Below, piece after piece: positions 35,233 through 42,397 of a stretch of DNA of 64,000 bases (the first letter of the stretch is position 1; each line of letters starts with the position of its first letter). Position numbers and translations under genes: made by a program. Source of the stretch: Flavobacterium kingsejongi (lineage in GTDB: Bacteria > Bacteroidota > Bacteroidia > Flavobacteriales > Flavobacteriaceae); assembly GCF_003076475.1 (NCBI RefSeq), contig NZ_CP020919.1, positions 1,364,001 through 1,428,000 of the forward strand. Reading direction: 5' to 3'. The notes under the pieces are model-generated. The model worked only from the letters and a program-made list of their open reading frames with translations, ran no database searches and was not told the DNA's origin.

Positions 35233-35931
35233 ATGAACATTTTTAAATGGTTATTTTCCAGTTATAAAAAAAACGAAACTGTTGTTATCAATATTTTGGG
35301 AAAAGAATATATTATTGATTTGAGTAATGAGGCAACGAAAGAAAGAGCAGCAGAATTTGAGTTGCTTAAAAAAAAATCCTGGAAATCCAAAGGTTCGAAA
35401 AGACGTTCTTTAAACTCTTATGAACAAACTATAATTGGAAATACTGGTTTAATTAATTTTTCAGAAAGTGGTGAATATGCCGTAGCCTATTTATCTGCCG
35501 GCAATGATTCTATGAAAGGTTATATTTCATTAATACATACACCTAGGGAGAAAGTTTTATTTTCCATCGACGCTATACGTCCACATGATTGTAAAGTATC
35601 TAATAACGGTTTTATAGCATGTAACGACTGGGGGAAGGTTGCTAACTCTAAGGGTAAGTTTTTGATATATGACGTAAATGGAGAAATACATTACAAAAGA
35701 AGTATTAACGAAAATATAGGGGATTTATGTCTCATAACTCCTGACGGATCACTCGCAGTCTACGATACATTAAGTACGAATTCTTTGAGGGTTATAGATG
35801 TTAAAAATAAAAAACAACTCAAATCATTTGATAAGTACTCTACAAATGTAATGCGAGCCGAATTCGAAGGAAAAACAATAATTTTTGAATATAACTCCCC
35901 AAAAAGAAATTTAAAAATAATAAACGAATAA
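35233..35931 (+). CDS. cargo protein with beta-propeller-like repeats
   Basis: 232 residues. After a basic N-terminus, the sequence alternates short beta strands in a WD40/propeller-like pattern (TGLINFSESGEYAVAYLSAG, DCKVSNNGFIACNDWGKV, DLCLITPDGSLAVYDTLS). No catalytic motif is visible. It is more AT-rich than the tail genes, lies between repeat arrays A and B, and is not a usual phage structural gene; it is probably an accessory (moron) gene. Function unknown. Confidence 0.6.
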   Translation: MNIFKWLFSSYKKNETVVINILGKEYIIDLSNEATKERAAEFELLKKKSWKSKGSKRRSLNSYEQTIIGNTGLINFSESGEYAVAYLSAGNDSMKGYISLIHTPREKVLFSIDAIRPHDCKVSNNGFIACNDWGKVANSKGKFLIYDVNGEIHYKRSINENIGDLCLITPDGSLAVYDTLSTNSLRVIDVKNKKQLKSFDKYSTNVMRAEFEGKTIIFEYNSPKRNLKIINE

Positions 35932-35954
35932 TTGGAATTCCAACTATTCCAAAA
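35932..35954 (+). repeat. ATTCCAAAG repeat array B with TTGGAATTCCAA palindrome
   Basis: Units ATTCCAACT and ATTCCAAAA (35937-35954). The first is part of the perfect 12-bp palindrome TTGGAATTCCAA (35932-35943). It fills the gap between cargo genes 1 and 2. Confidence 0.8.
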
Positions 35955-35965
35955 CACTATTAAAA

Positions 35966-36487
35966 ATGGCTATACCCTTAGAATTTGTATCACATATAAA
36001 AGACAAACCTACCTATTTCGCGGAAAAGATTATTAAAGGAATATGCGATCGTAAGCCGATGTATTTTTTGATTGAAGCCGAACAACGCCGCCCGCTAAAT
36101 TTTGATAAAAAGGTTTATTTCACTTGTGGTGAAAAAATACATACAATTAGAAAAGACGAGCAGAATGTTTGGGAAATTAGGGAGGTTATAATCCCTGTGT
36201 TACGATTAGTTTCCGAAAACCCCGACCAAAACCCAACGATCCAGTTTGCACCAGCTTTTCATTGTATGGGAATTCAAAAAGTAGTAATGGTTATCACGGA
36301 TAATAATATCCAAATTACAATTGATGGCCGCCCAATACATGAAATATTTGAAAGGCTAAAATTTGCACTAAATGACGGATTCGACTATTGGAGTGATTTT
36401 GCAGCCTATTGGAAGCCGATTATAAAAAAATCACCCCAGGGCGTGTATCAAGGCAAAATAATCCATTTTACAGGGTTTCTATATTAA
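35966..36487 (+). CDS. cargo protein 2, ASCH-like fold suspected (paralogue of the next gene)
   Basis: 173 residues. It starts LEFVSHIKDKPTYFAEKIIKG and contains GEKIHTIRKDEQNVWEIREV, which recalls the KxHTIRxD...W pattern of ASCH-type proteins seen in mobile elements, and ends GKIIHFTGFLY. It is clearly related to the next gene (same DKPTYFAEK opening, FDYWSDFAAYW/FDTWADFSDYW, and IHFT ending). The nucleic-acid role of ASCH proteins is known only in part, so function is inferred weakly. Confidence 0.6.
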   Translation: MAIPLEFVSHIKDKPTYFAEKIIKGICDRKPMYFLIEAEQRRPLNFDKKVYFTCGEKIHTIRKDEQNVWEIREVIIPVLRLVSENPDQNPTIQFAPAFHCMGIQKVVMVITDNNIQITIDGRPIHEIFERLKFALNDGFDYWSDFAAYWKPIIKKSPQGVYQGKIIHFTGFLY

Positions 36488-36491
36488 TGGA

Positions 36492-36527
36492 ATTCCAAAG
36501 ATTCCAAAGATTCTAATTATTCTAAAA
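36492..36527 (+). repeat. ATTCCAAAG repeat array C (4 units)
   Basis: ATTCCAAAG, ATTCCAAAG, ATTCTAATT, ATTCTAAAA in perfect 9-bp phase between the two paralogous cargo genes. Confidence 0.85.
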
Positions 36528-36537
36528 CGTTAAAAGT

Positions 36538-37059
36538 ATGGTATTAAATTTTTTATCACAGATAAATGATAAGCCGACGTATTTTGCCGAAAAACTTACA
36601 AAGGGGTTGCTTCAAAACAAGGATATCCAATTAAGGGAACAAATGATAGATCGGGTGCGGGTATTATTTGATGCTGATGTGTATGCCTGCTGTGCCCCGA
36701 AAATACATGAGATAATCGACTTTAATTTATACTTTGAGCCGCACGAATACATTGTGCCAACTATAGCCGTTATCCGTAAAAAAATGGGCGAACTCAAGTG
36801 TTATGAAATGGTTCACATTTCACGGCCATTTAAAATTAACGGCTACCAAAATGTAATTATTGAAGCTGATAAAACTAATTTGCAAATATCTGTTAACGGC
36901 CGTAAATCGTACGATAAGGCCGCCAGCTTAAAGTTTGCCGTTAATGAGGGTTTCGACACCTGGGCGGACTTCTCAGACTATTGGCGACCGAAAGCCGAAA
37001 AATGCCGGGATAATATATATTTTGGCCGCATGATCCATTTTACAGATTTTAGGTATTAA
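36538..37059 (+). CDS. cargo protein 3, paralogue of cargo protein 2
   Basis: 173 residues, identical in length to its neighbour and sharing its N-terminal DKPTYFAEK, central PKIHEII, and C-terminal GFDTWADFSDYWRP and MIHFTDFRY. The HTIR segment of the paralogue is replaced (KIHEIIDF), so the two copies have diverged in the probable active region. A tandem duplication followed by divergence is inferred. Confidence 0.6.
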   Translation: MVLNFLSQINDKPTYFAEKLTKGLLQNKDIQLREQMIDRVRVLFDADVYACCAPKIHEIIDFNLYFEPHEYIVPTIAVIRKKMGELKCYEMVHISRPFKINGYQNVIIEADKTNLQISVNGRKSYDKAASLKFAVNEGFDTWADFSDYWRPKAEKCRDNIYFGRMIHFTDFRY

Positions 37060-37064
37060 TTAGG

Positions 37065-37100
37065 ATTCTAAAGATTCCTGTTATTCCAAAGATTCCAAAT
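37065..37100 (+). repeat. ATTCCAAAG repeat array D (4 units)
   Basis: ATTCTAAAG, ATTCCTGTT, ATTCCAAAG, ATTCCAAAT in 9-bp phase, after cargo gene 3 and before the gene cut by the IS21. Confidence 0.85.
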
Positions 37101-37157
37101 TGAGTAAAACCGTAATTATTAAAGAATGAATATATTTAATTTTGAAAAAAAAATGTC

Positions 37158-37317
37158 ATGGATGATAATAAGACAGCTTATGAAATATGGGTAGAACATA
37201 AAGAGAGTATGCGTAAAATGGAGAAGCGGCACCGTAAAGAAAAGTGGTTTTTAATAATTGCAACAATTGTTATTTTATCGGCACCAGTAGGTGTTTTAGT
37301 GCAAATTCCGGTTATAT
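37158..37317 (+). pseudogene. 5' fragment of a small membrane-protein gene cut by IS21
   Basis: About 53 residues of phage sequence (MDDNKTAYEIWVEHKESMRK, then a membrane helix around WFLIIATIVILSAPVGVLV) run into the IS21 end, where the frame stops at 37352 inside the element. A holin or small membrane protein is possible but cannot be shown. The matching 3' part is not found on the other side of the IS21. Confidence 0.6.
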
Positions 37318-37459
37318 TGATCACCCCATTCCGTTTTAAAGTGAGCACCTGATTCCAGTTCAAAATGACCACCTAATTCCGGTGCAAAGTGAGCACCTCC
37401 GTTTTGATTAAAAACTATATTTTTTCATCTGTTAATTAGTATTCAAATATAATAAAATA

Positions 37460-38197
37460 TCACTCTTTGTTTATTCCTCTTTTCTTTCTCATGGATTCTC
37501 CATGTAATTCAAGCCTATGAGATTGGTGTATAAGTCTGTCTAATATTGCATCGGCTATCGTTTTTTCTCCAATTATATCATACCAGCCTTGAACTGGTAT
37601 TTGTGATGTCACGATTATAGAGCCGTTATTATGCCTGTCCTCTATGATCTCTAAAAGAGTAATTCGGTTATGGCTGTCAAGTGCCTGGAGTCCAAAATCA
37701 TCAAGTATTATAACATCCTGTCTTTGTATTTTGGTAAGTTCCCGTAGATAAGTACCATCTGCTTTAGCCATTTTTAGTCTAGCGAACAATTTTAAGGTAT
37801 TAAAATAACTTACCTTAAAACCCTGTATACAGGCTTGATAACCTAATGCAGTACCTAAATAACTTTTACCGACACCGGTGCTTCCAGTGATTAAAATGTT
37901 TTCGTTTTTCTCTATAAATTCGCATTCTGCCAGACGCAGTACCATGTTTCGGTCCAGGTTACGTGATACATCAAAATTGATACTTTCAATATTTGATTTG
38001 TAATGGAATTTGGCATTAGTGATACTTCGTTCAATACGACGATTGTACCTTTCATCCCATTCTGCATCAATAATCATCGATACAAACTGGTCAAGGGTAT
38101 AATGATCTGTTTTCCCGCTTTCAATGGCTGTTTTAAAAGCATTAAACATGCCATAAAGCTTCATTTGTTTCATTTTGGTTACTGTGGATTCATTCAT
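37460..38197 (-). CDS. istB: IS21 helper ATPase IstB
   Basis: 245 residues. DnaC-like AAA ATPase with Walker A ITGSTGVGKSYLG, Walker B VIILDDFGLQ, and the IstB signature TSQIPVQGWYDIIGE and AILDRLIHQSHRLELHG. It aids IstA in target capture. The start is 16 nt after the istA stop. Confidence 0.95.
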   Translation of the reverse strand: MNESTVTKMKQMKLYGMFNAFKTAIESGKTDHYTLDQFVSMIIDAEWDERYNRRIERSITNAKFHYKSNIESINFDVSRNLDRNMVLRLAECEFIEKNENILITGSTGVGKSYLGTALGYQACIQGFKVSYFNTLKLFARLKMAKADGTYLRELTKIQRQDVIILDDFGLQALDSHNRITLLEIIEDRHNNGSIIVTSQIPVQGWYDIIGEKTIADAILDRLIHQSHRLELHGESMRKKRGINKE

Positions 38198-38213
38198 TTT
38201 TTCAAGATTTAAT

Positions 38214-39761
38214 TTAGTTATAATAGTGTTTTCCTCTTATGTTACTGTGATCGGGAAGTTCCTGCTCAGGTTCTTGATCAAAATCAATATGATCCAAGTT
38301 GTTTTCTAAAATGTTTTGTATGGTCTTAAAATTGTAAATTTTAAAATCAAGTGCCCGCCTGCAGGCATTTATTAATCGCTGTCTGCCTACCTTTTTTTCA
38401 AAATTCAGTATTCCTAAACAGCTTTTATAAGCCTGTTCTGGATGATTTCTGCTTTCGATTATCTGCATTATATATTCTCCTACTGACTCATCAATATTAT
38501 TAGCCCATTCAATGAAGCGGGCAGCACTCCATTGGGCTACAAATTGATGTGTACTGGCTAAATGCTCAGGAGTTGTTGTATAGACATAAGGTTTGTAGTT
38601 TCTTGGATGTACAGCTATTCGATTGTATTTATAATAAATCTCTACTGTTGATTTGGTATATAACAGCTTGGCTTTCTTCTTTACATATTGATACGGAACG
38701 CTGTAATAGTTTTTGTCCTGGCTTAATTGAACATGACCGTTTTGCATTACTGTTGCAAAAGACTGGTATTTAATTTCAAAACGATCTTGTGGGAGTGGAC
38801 GCAGTTTTTCTTTCTCGTCTTCTAAAAATAATTCAAAGCGGGAATAAGGGCGTCCTGTCAGTTTTCTGTTATTGTGAGAGTCAAGTAAATCCCAGATCTG
38901 CTGGTTTAATTCTTCCAGAGAAAAGAACTTAGTTTCTTTTATGGTTACATAAATCCTTCGATATAATATCTTAACAGCTCCTTCAACTAGTGACTTGTCT
39001 CTGGGCCTGTAAGCTCTGGCAGGTAAAATTGTGGTTTCGTAATGTTCTGCTAAATCAGCCAGGGTTTCATTGATTGTCGGTTCAAAACGACTGCTTTTTA
39101 TTACGGCAGATTTTAAATTATCTGGAACAATGGCGGCAGGAGTGCCTTCAAAAAAGCGCATGGCATTTTCTACCGAGTCAACAAAGTTTTCCTTTTGCTG
39201 GCTCATGGAAGCTTCAGCATACGTGTATTGGCTAGCGCCCAATATTGCTACAAAAAATTGTACTTCTTTGACTTCTCCAGTATCTATATCAATAATTGAG
39301 AGTGTCTTTCCGGCATAATCAACATACATTTTATCACCAGCCTTATGGTTCATATGCATGACCGGATTAACTCGTTTGCCCCATATATTGTAATGATAAT
39401 GAAATTGTGAAGTTCGATAACCATCAGGATTTACAGCAATATATTGTTCCCACATATGCTGTACGGTAACGCCAACTTTTTTTAGTTCACGTTCCATTTT
39501 AGGAAAAAAATCATAAAGTGTCTGTAATCTCGGGCTAATGGCCTCTACACTAGTCTGGGAGAATAAAAGTTCCAGCTCTGCATCGGTTTTTTGGTCGATT
39601 AATTCAAAGCTTAATTCGAGAACTTCAAATAAAGAAATATATTTCTTTACCGTATTTCTTGAAAGGGATAAGTAGCTACTTATAAATAACTTACTCTTTC
39701 CATTACAATAGAATTTAATTACTTTTCTAATTTTACTCATGTCTGTTATTTTGTTTGCCAT
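38214..39761 (-). CDS. istA: IS21 transposase IstA
   Basis: 515 residues. N-terminal HTH (KSKLFISSYLSLSRNTVKKYI), an rve catalytic domain with MYVDYAGK (Asp), AIVPDNLKSAV (Asp) and DKSLVEGAVKILYRR (Glu), and the Mu-like C-terminal beta-domain (NYYSVPYQYVKKKAKL). It is intact, so the element may still be active. Confidence 0.95.
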   Translation of the reverse strand: MANKITDMSKIRKVIKFYCNGKSKLFISSYLSLSRNTVKKYISLFEVLELSFELIDQKTDAELELLFSQTSVEAISPRLQTLYDFFPKMERELKKVGVTVQHMWEQYIAVNPDGYRTSQFHYHYNIWGKRVNPVMHMNHKAGDKMYVDYAGKTLSIIDIDTGEVKEVQFFVAILGASQYTYAEASMSQQKENFVDSVENAMRFFEGTPAAIVPDNLKSAVIKSSRFEPTINETLADLAEHYETTILPARAYRPRDKSLVEGAVKILYRRIYVTIKETKFFSLEELNQQIWDLLDSHNNRKLTGRPYSRFELFLEDEKEKLRPLPQDRFEIKYQSFATVMQNGHVQLSQDKNYYSVPYQYVKKKAKLLYTKSTVEIYYKYNRIAVHPRNYKPYVYTTTPEHLASTHQFVAQWSAARFIEWANNIDESVGEYIMQIIESRNHPEQAYKSCLGILNFEKKVGRQRLINACRRALDFKIYNFKTIQNILENNLDHIDFDQEPEQELPDHSNIRGKHYYN

Positions 39762-39923
39762 AATCCGTAAATTTTTAACGAATGTATGGTTCTAACAACA
39801 TGAAAAAATCAATAGTTTTTAATACTTAATTCACCACAAAACTTGGTGGTCAATTTGCTCCGGAATTAGGTGGTCAGTTTGCTCCGGAACGGGTGGTCAA
39901 TTTACTCCGGAATTAGGTGGTCA

Positions 39924-40183
39924 AATTGACCGGTTTTTCCACCCTGACTTTGAAAGATAATACCGTCCAATCCTTTACCCGATCAAAAATGGAAAGTTTG
40001 GAAAAGTCGGAAAACACCGGAAAGGAGTACTATATCGTAGACCTGGTTAATATTGACCCTCTTACGGCCAGTTATGAAGATTTAAAGGCACTTTCGAAAG
40101 GGCTTTCCCTTGGTACTGCCGGTAAAACAAAACAGGACTATATCGCTGCTATTGAAGTTGCAAAAGCTGAACTTAACGCATAA
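39924..40183 (+). pseudogene. 3' fragment of a phage gene before the tail sheath
   Basis: The frame enters from the IS21 (LTGFSTLTLKDNTVQSFTRSK...) and ends AELNA, 1 nt overlapping the sheath ATG. The last 35 residues (LKALSKGLSLGTAGKTKQDYIAAIEVAKAEL) look like a small HeH/SAP-type helical motif found at the ends of Mu-like head or connector proteins (gp35-38 region). The 5' part was lost with the head module. Translation from the internal ATG at 39989 is possible. Confidence 0.6.
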
Positions 40184-41343
40184 TGGCACAAGGTACAGGA
40201 ACCCCCGGCGTAACAGTAGCTGTCACGTCAGGGAACCTGCAGCGCCCAGTCCCTGTACTGGACGGCATTGCAGGAATCATGGGAACGGCTTATACCGTTG
40301 CAAACATCGGTGTCGTTAAAACGGTTTATGGGTACGACGATGCTGTGGAAAAAGGATATACCCCGGAATTAGAGCCTTTTTTGAATAAGCAACTAAGGGA
40401 GTTTTACAACGAATTGGGCGGAACTCAGGAAGTTTGGGTTTTGGGAGTTGAAGATACTATGCTGTTAAAAGATATGGTTAGCACAACGAATGCGAACGGG
40501 CTTAAAAAGCTTTTAGCGGTAAGCCGTGGAAGGGTAAATATGCCTTATATCTGCCGCAAGCCGGACGCAACCTACACCCCGCCAGTTGCATTTTTGGACA
40601 AAGATGTTTCCGACGCTGTTACGGCTTCAAAAGCACTTTGCCAATACCAGCAAAAAATAAACCAGCCAATCAGATTACTAATTGAGGGGCGTGTCGTGGA
40701 CGTTGACCAGGCTAACACGTTTATGCCGGCTACTGCGTCGAATACTTACGTCGGTGTAGTGTTGGGTGGTTCTTTGGCTGATGGCTCCGCAAGTGGCTCC
40801 GTAGCACTGGCCAGGGCGATTAAATACGGCGCACATGTAAAAATAGGGAACGGCCAAAATGGCGCGCTGACTATTACACCCGTGTTTATCGGCGATCGTC
40901 CTTTGGAAGAATTTTTCCCGGAAGAACTGGACAACCTGAGCGATGCAGGGTATATCATTTTTCATCACCGCGACGGTGCCGCAGGGTATTATTTCGGGAT
41001 TGATAAAATGGCCGGAAACGATGATTTTGAAATCCTGGCTTACGGCCGAATGATGGATAAAGTACAACGTATCGCTACAGCTACCAGTATGCCATTTGTT
41101 GAAACATCGGTACGTATGAACCCGGACGGAACCATCAACGATGCAGATGCGCAATACCTGGAGGACTTGATCAAAACGGCAATTTTAGCCGGTACGGAAG
41201 CTCAGCTGAGCGCGGTAGATGTAATTATCCCTACTGCCCAAAATATCATTAATACCAGCACCCTGTCGATACAGGTAAAAATACAACCATTAGGGTACCT
41301 GACCTGGATTAATATAACAATGGGTTTAACTACTAATCTATAA
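40183..41343 (+). CDS. contractile tail sheath protein (DUF2586-like)
   Basis: 386 residues. It starts GTGTPGVTVAVTSGNLQRPVPV, like the DUF2586 sheath proteins of Bacteroidetes Mu-type phages. It ends with the typical sheath C-terminal domain (SAVDVIIPTAQNIINTSTLSIQVKIQPLGYLTWINITMGL), which interlocks neighbouring subunits. It surrounds the tail tube and contracts. It is the first complete gene of the late tail module and is followed 3 nt later by the tube gene, the standard order. Confidence 0.85.
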   Translation: MAQGTGTPGVTVAVTSGNLQRPVPVLDGIAGIMGTAYTVANIGVVKTVYGYDDAVEKGYTPELEPFLNKQLREFYNELGGTQEVWVLGVEDTMLLKDMVSTTNANGLKKLLAVSRGRVNMPYICRKPDATYTPPVAFLDKDVSDAVTASKALCQYQQKINQPIRLLIEGRVVDVDQANTFMPATASNTYVGVVLGGSLADGSASGSVALARAIKYGAHVKIGNGQNGALTITPVFIGDRPLEEFFPEELDNLSDAGYIIFHHRDGAAGYYFGIDKMAGNDDFEILAYGRMMDKVQRIATATSMPFVETSVRMNPDGTINDADAQYLEDLIKTAILAGTEAQLSAVDVIIPTAQNIINTSTLSIQVKIQPLGYLTWINITMGLTTNL

Positions 41344-41346
41344 TCA

Positions 41347-41787
41347 ATGAATGTAAATATAACCTCTTCGGAATGTGCTTGGTCACAGTTCGAAATCAAA
41401 TTATTAGGGCGTACAATAAAAGGCCTCCGGGGGTTCAGTTTGAAAAAAGAAGTCGAAAAGGAACACTTATACGGTAGCGGTTCCGACCCTATTGATATCA
41501 TGACCGGAAATAAGAAGTACGACGGAAATATCAAGCTTTTAGGCTTCGAAGCGGATGCCATGAACAAAGCTGCAAAAATAGCGGGCTACGATGATATAAC
41601 CGAAGTGCCTCACGAAACAATTGTAATTACAGTCTCTTATAAAAAAAGGGCTACCGATGCCATTTCGACGTATGTCGCCAGCGGTGTGGCTTTCACTGAG
41701 ACGGGTGTCGAACTGGAGCAAAACGCCAAAAACCGGGAAATAACATTGCCATTTATCGCAATGAATATATCCCACTCAGTCGCTTAA
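41347..41787 (+). CDS. tail tube protein
   Basis: 146 residues, beta-rich: NITSSECAWSQFEIKLLGRTIKGLRGFSLKKEVEKEHLYGSG with later TDAISTYVASGVAFTE. Its size and its position directly after the sheath fit the inner tube of a contractile tail (Mu gpM position). Assigned from context and fold pattern. Confidence 0.78.
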   Translation: MNVNITSSECAWSQFEIKLLGRTIKGLRGFSLKKEVEKEHLYGSGSDPIDIMTGNKKYDGNIKLLGFEADAMNKAAKIAGYDDITEVPHETIVITVSYKKRATDAISTYVASGVAFTETGVELEQNAKNREITLPFIAMNISHSVA

Positions 41788-41813
41788 AACTAACAAAAAA
41801 ATAAAAAAAGACA

Positions 41814-42218
41814 ATGTCTAAAAACGTAAAAAGTGCTTTCGCGGCACGTCAAGCAAAAGAAATCAGTAAAGCAGAAACGCCAAAAGTAACAGCGGATAAT
41901 AACCTGGGAGCATTCGAAAAAAGGTTTACCCTGGCACAGCTGGAAAATTGGAAAAAACAGTATGGTGGTCGTGAATTGATTTTGTTACATGTAGGTAGTT
42001 CTTTGGCCGTATTACGACCACCAACGGCGGACGATTTAGGGGATTATATGACTACGATCGGAACGGCCTCTTTAGGTAAGGCAGTAGCCCTGATTATGGA
42101 AGCGCTTTGGATCGATGGCGATATCGATTTGATTGATGACGAGGACAAATTTATCGCGGTGTTTTTACAAATAAATAACATCTTGGAAGGGAAGAAAGCC
42201 GACTTTTTTCGCTTTTAG
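41814..42218 (+). CDS. tail assembly chaperone, upstream frame (gpG-like)
   Basis: 134 residues, charged N-terminus (MSKNVKSAFAARQAKEISKAE), then a helical domain ending EGKKADFFRF. It sits just before the tape measure, the position of gpG/gpGT chaperones in tailed phages. A six-T run just before its stop allows a shift into the 42208-42390 frame. Confidence 0.75.
   Translation: MSKNVKSAFAARQAKEISKAETPKVTADNNLGAFEKRFTLAQLENWKKQYGGRELILLHVGSSLAVLRPPTADDLGDYMTTIGTASLGKAVALIMEALWIDGDIDLIDDEDKFIAVFLQINNILEGKKADFFRF
42204..42210 (+). other. probable programmed frameshift site TTTTTTC in the tail chaperone gene
   Basis: In frame the sequence reads GAC TTT TTT CGC TTT TAG. The -2 (or +1) frame continues TTC GCT TTT AGT AAC and stays open for 60 codons to 42390. 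The -1 frame closes after 27 codons. Mu uses a -2 shift at the same genetic position, known for its tail chaperones. The six T's let a phenylalanine tRNA re-pair after a 2-nt slip. Confidence 0.75.
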
Positions 42219-42390
42219 TAACAAAGGCCAAAAAGACTGTGAAGACCGCACCGCTGGTATTGATTTCCTTATTGTGTTCGGCTCTATGAGGTTCGGCGCA
42301 AATGCCCTAAAAGAATGGGGTGATAATTTATTTTTCTACCGTACCGGTATTGCCCTGAAATTATGGGAAATGCAAGGTTCCCAACAATAA
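42208..42390 (+). CDS. tail assembly chaperone, frameshifted extension (GT-like)
   Basis: 60 residues reached only by frameshifting: FAFSNKGQKDCEDRT, GIDFLIVFGSMRFGANALK, EWGDNLFFYRTGIALKLW. No ATG/GTG start with reasonable spacing lies at its 5' end. The fused product would be about 192 residues. It ends 7 nt before the tape-measure ATG. Confidence 0.72.
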   Translation, partial: FAFSNKGQKDCEDRTAGIDFLIVFGSMRFGANALKEWGDNLFFYRTGIALKLWEMQGSQQ

Positions 42391-42397
42391 CCTACAC

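Larger units (their letters stand above)
37318..39923 (-). mobile_element. IS21-family insertion sequence (2606 bp)
   Basis: istA and istB are on the minus strand. Each end has several 23-24-bp repeats, as IS21 elements do. Left units begin TGATCACCCCATTCC (37318), TGAGCACCTGATTCC (37342), TGACCACCTAATTCC (37366) and TGAGCACC (37390). Right units (complement TGACCACCTAATTCCGG) end at 39852, 39876, 39899 and 39923. No target duplication is visible: the flanks read GGTTATAT on the left and AATTGACC on the right. That fits a deletion of the DNA that once lay on one side. Confidence 0.88.

Noticed and set aside
35118..37100. CRISPR array
   Set aside because: The units are 9 bp, contiguous without spacers, and spread over four gene gaps; no cas genes are present.
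40678..41154. 158-residue minus-strand open frame inside the tail sheath gene
   Set aside because: Shadow of the sheath coding frame; Cys/His-rich but with irregular spacing and no promoter or partner.
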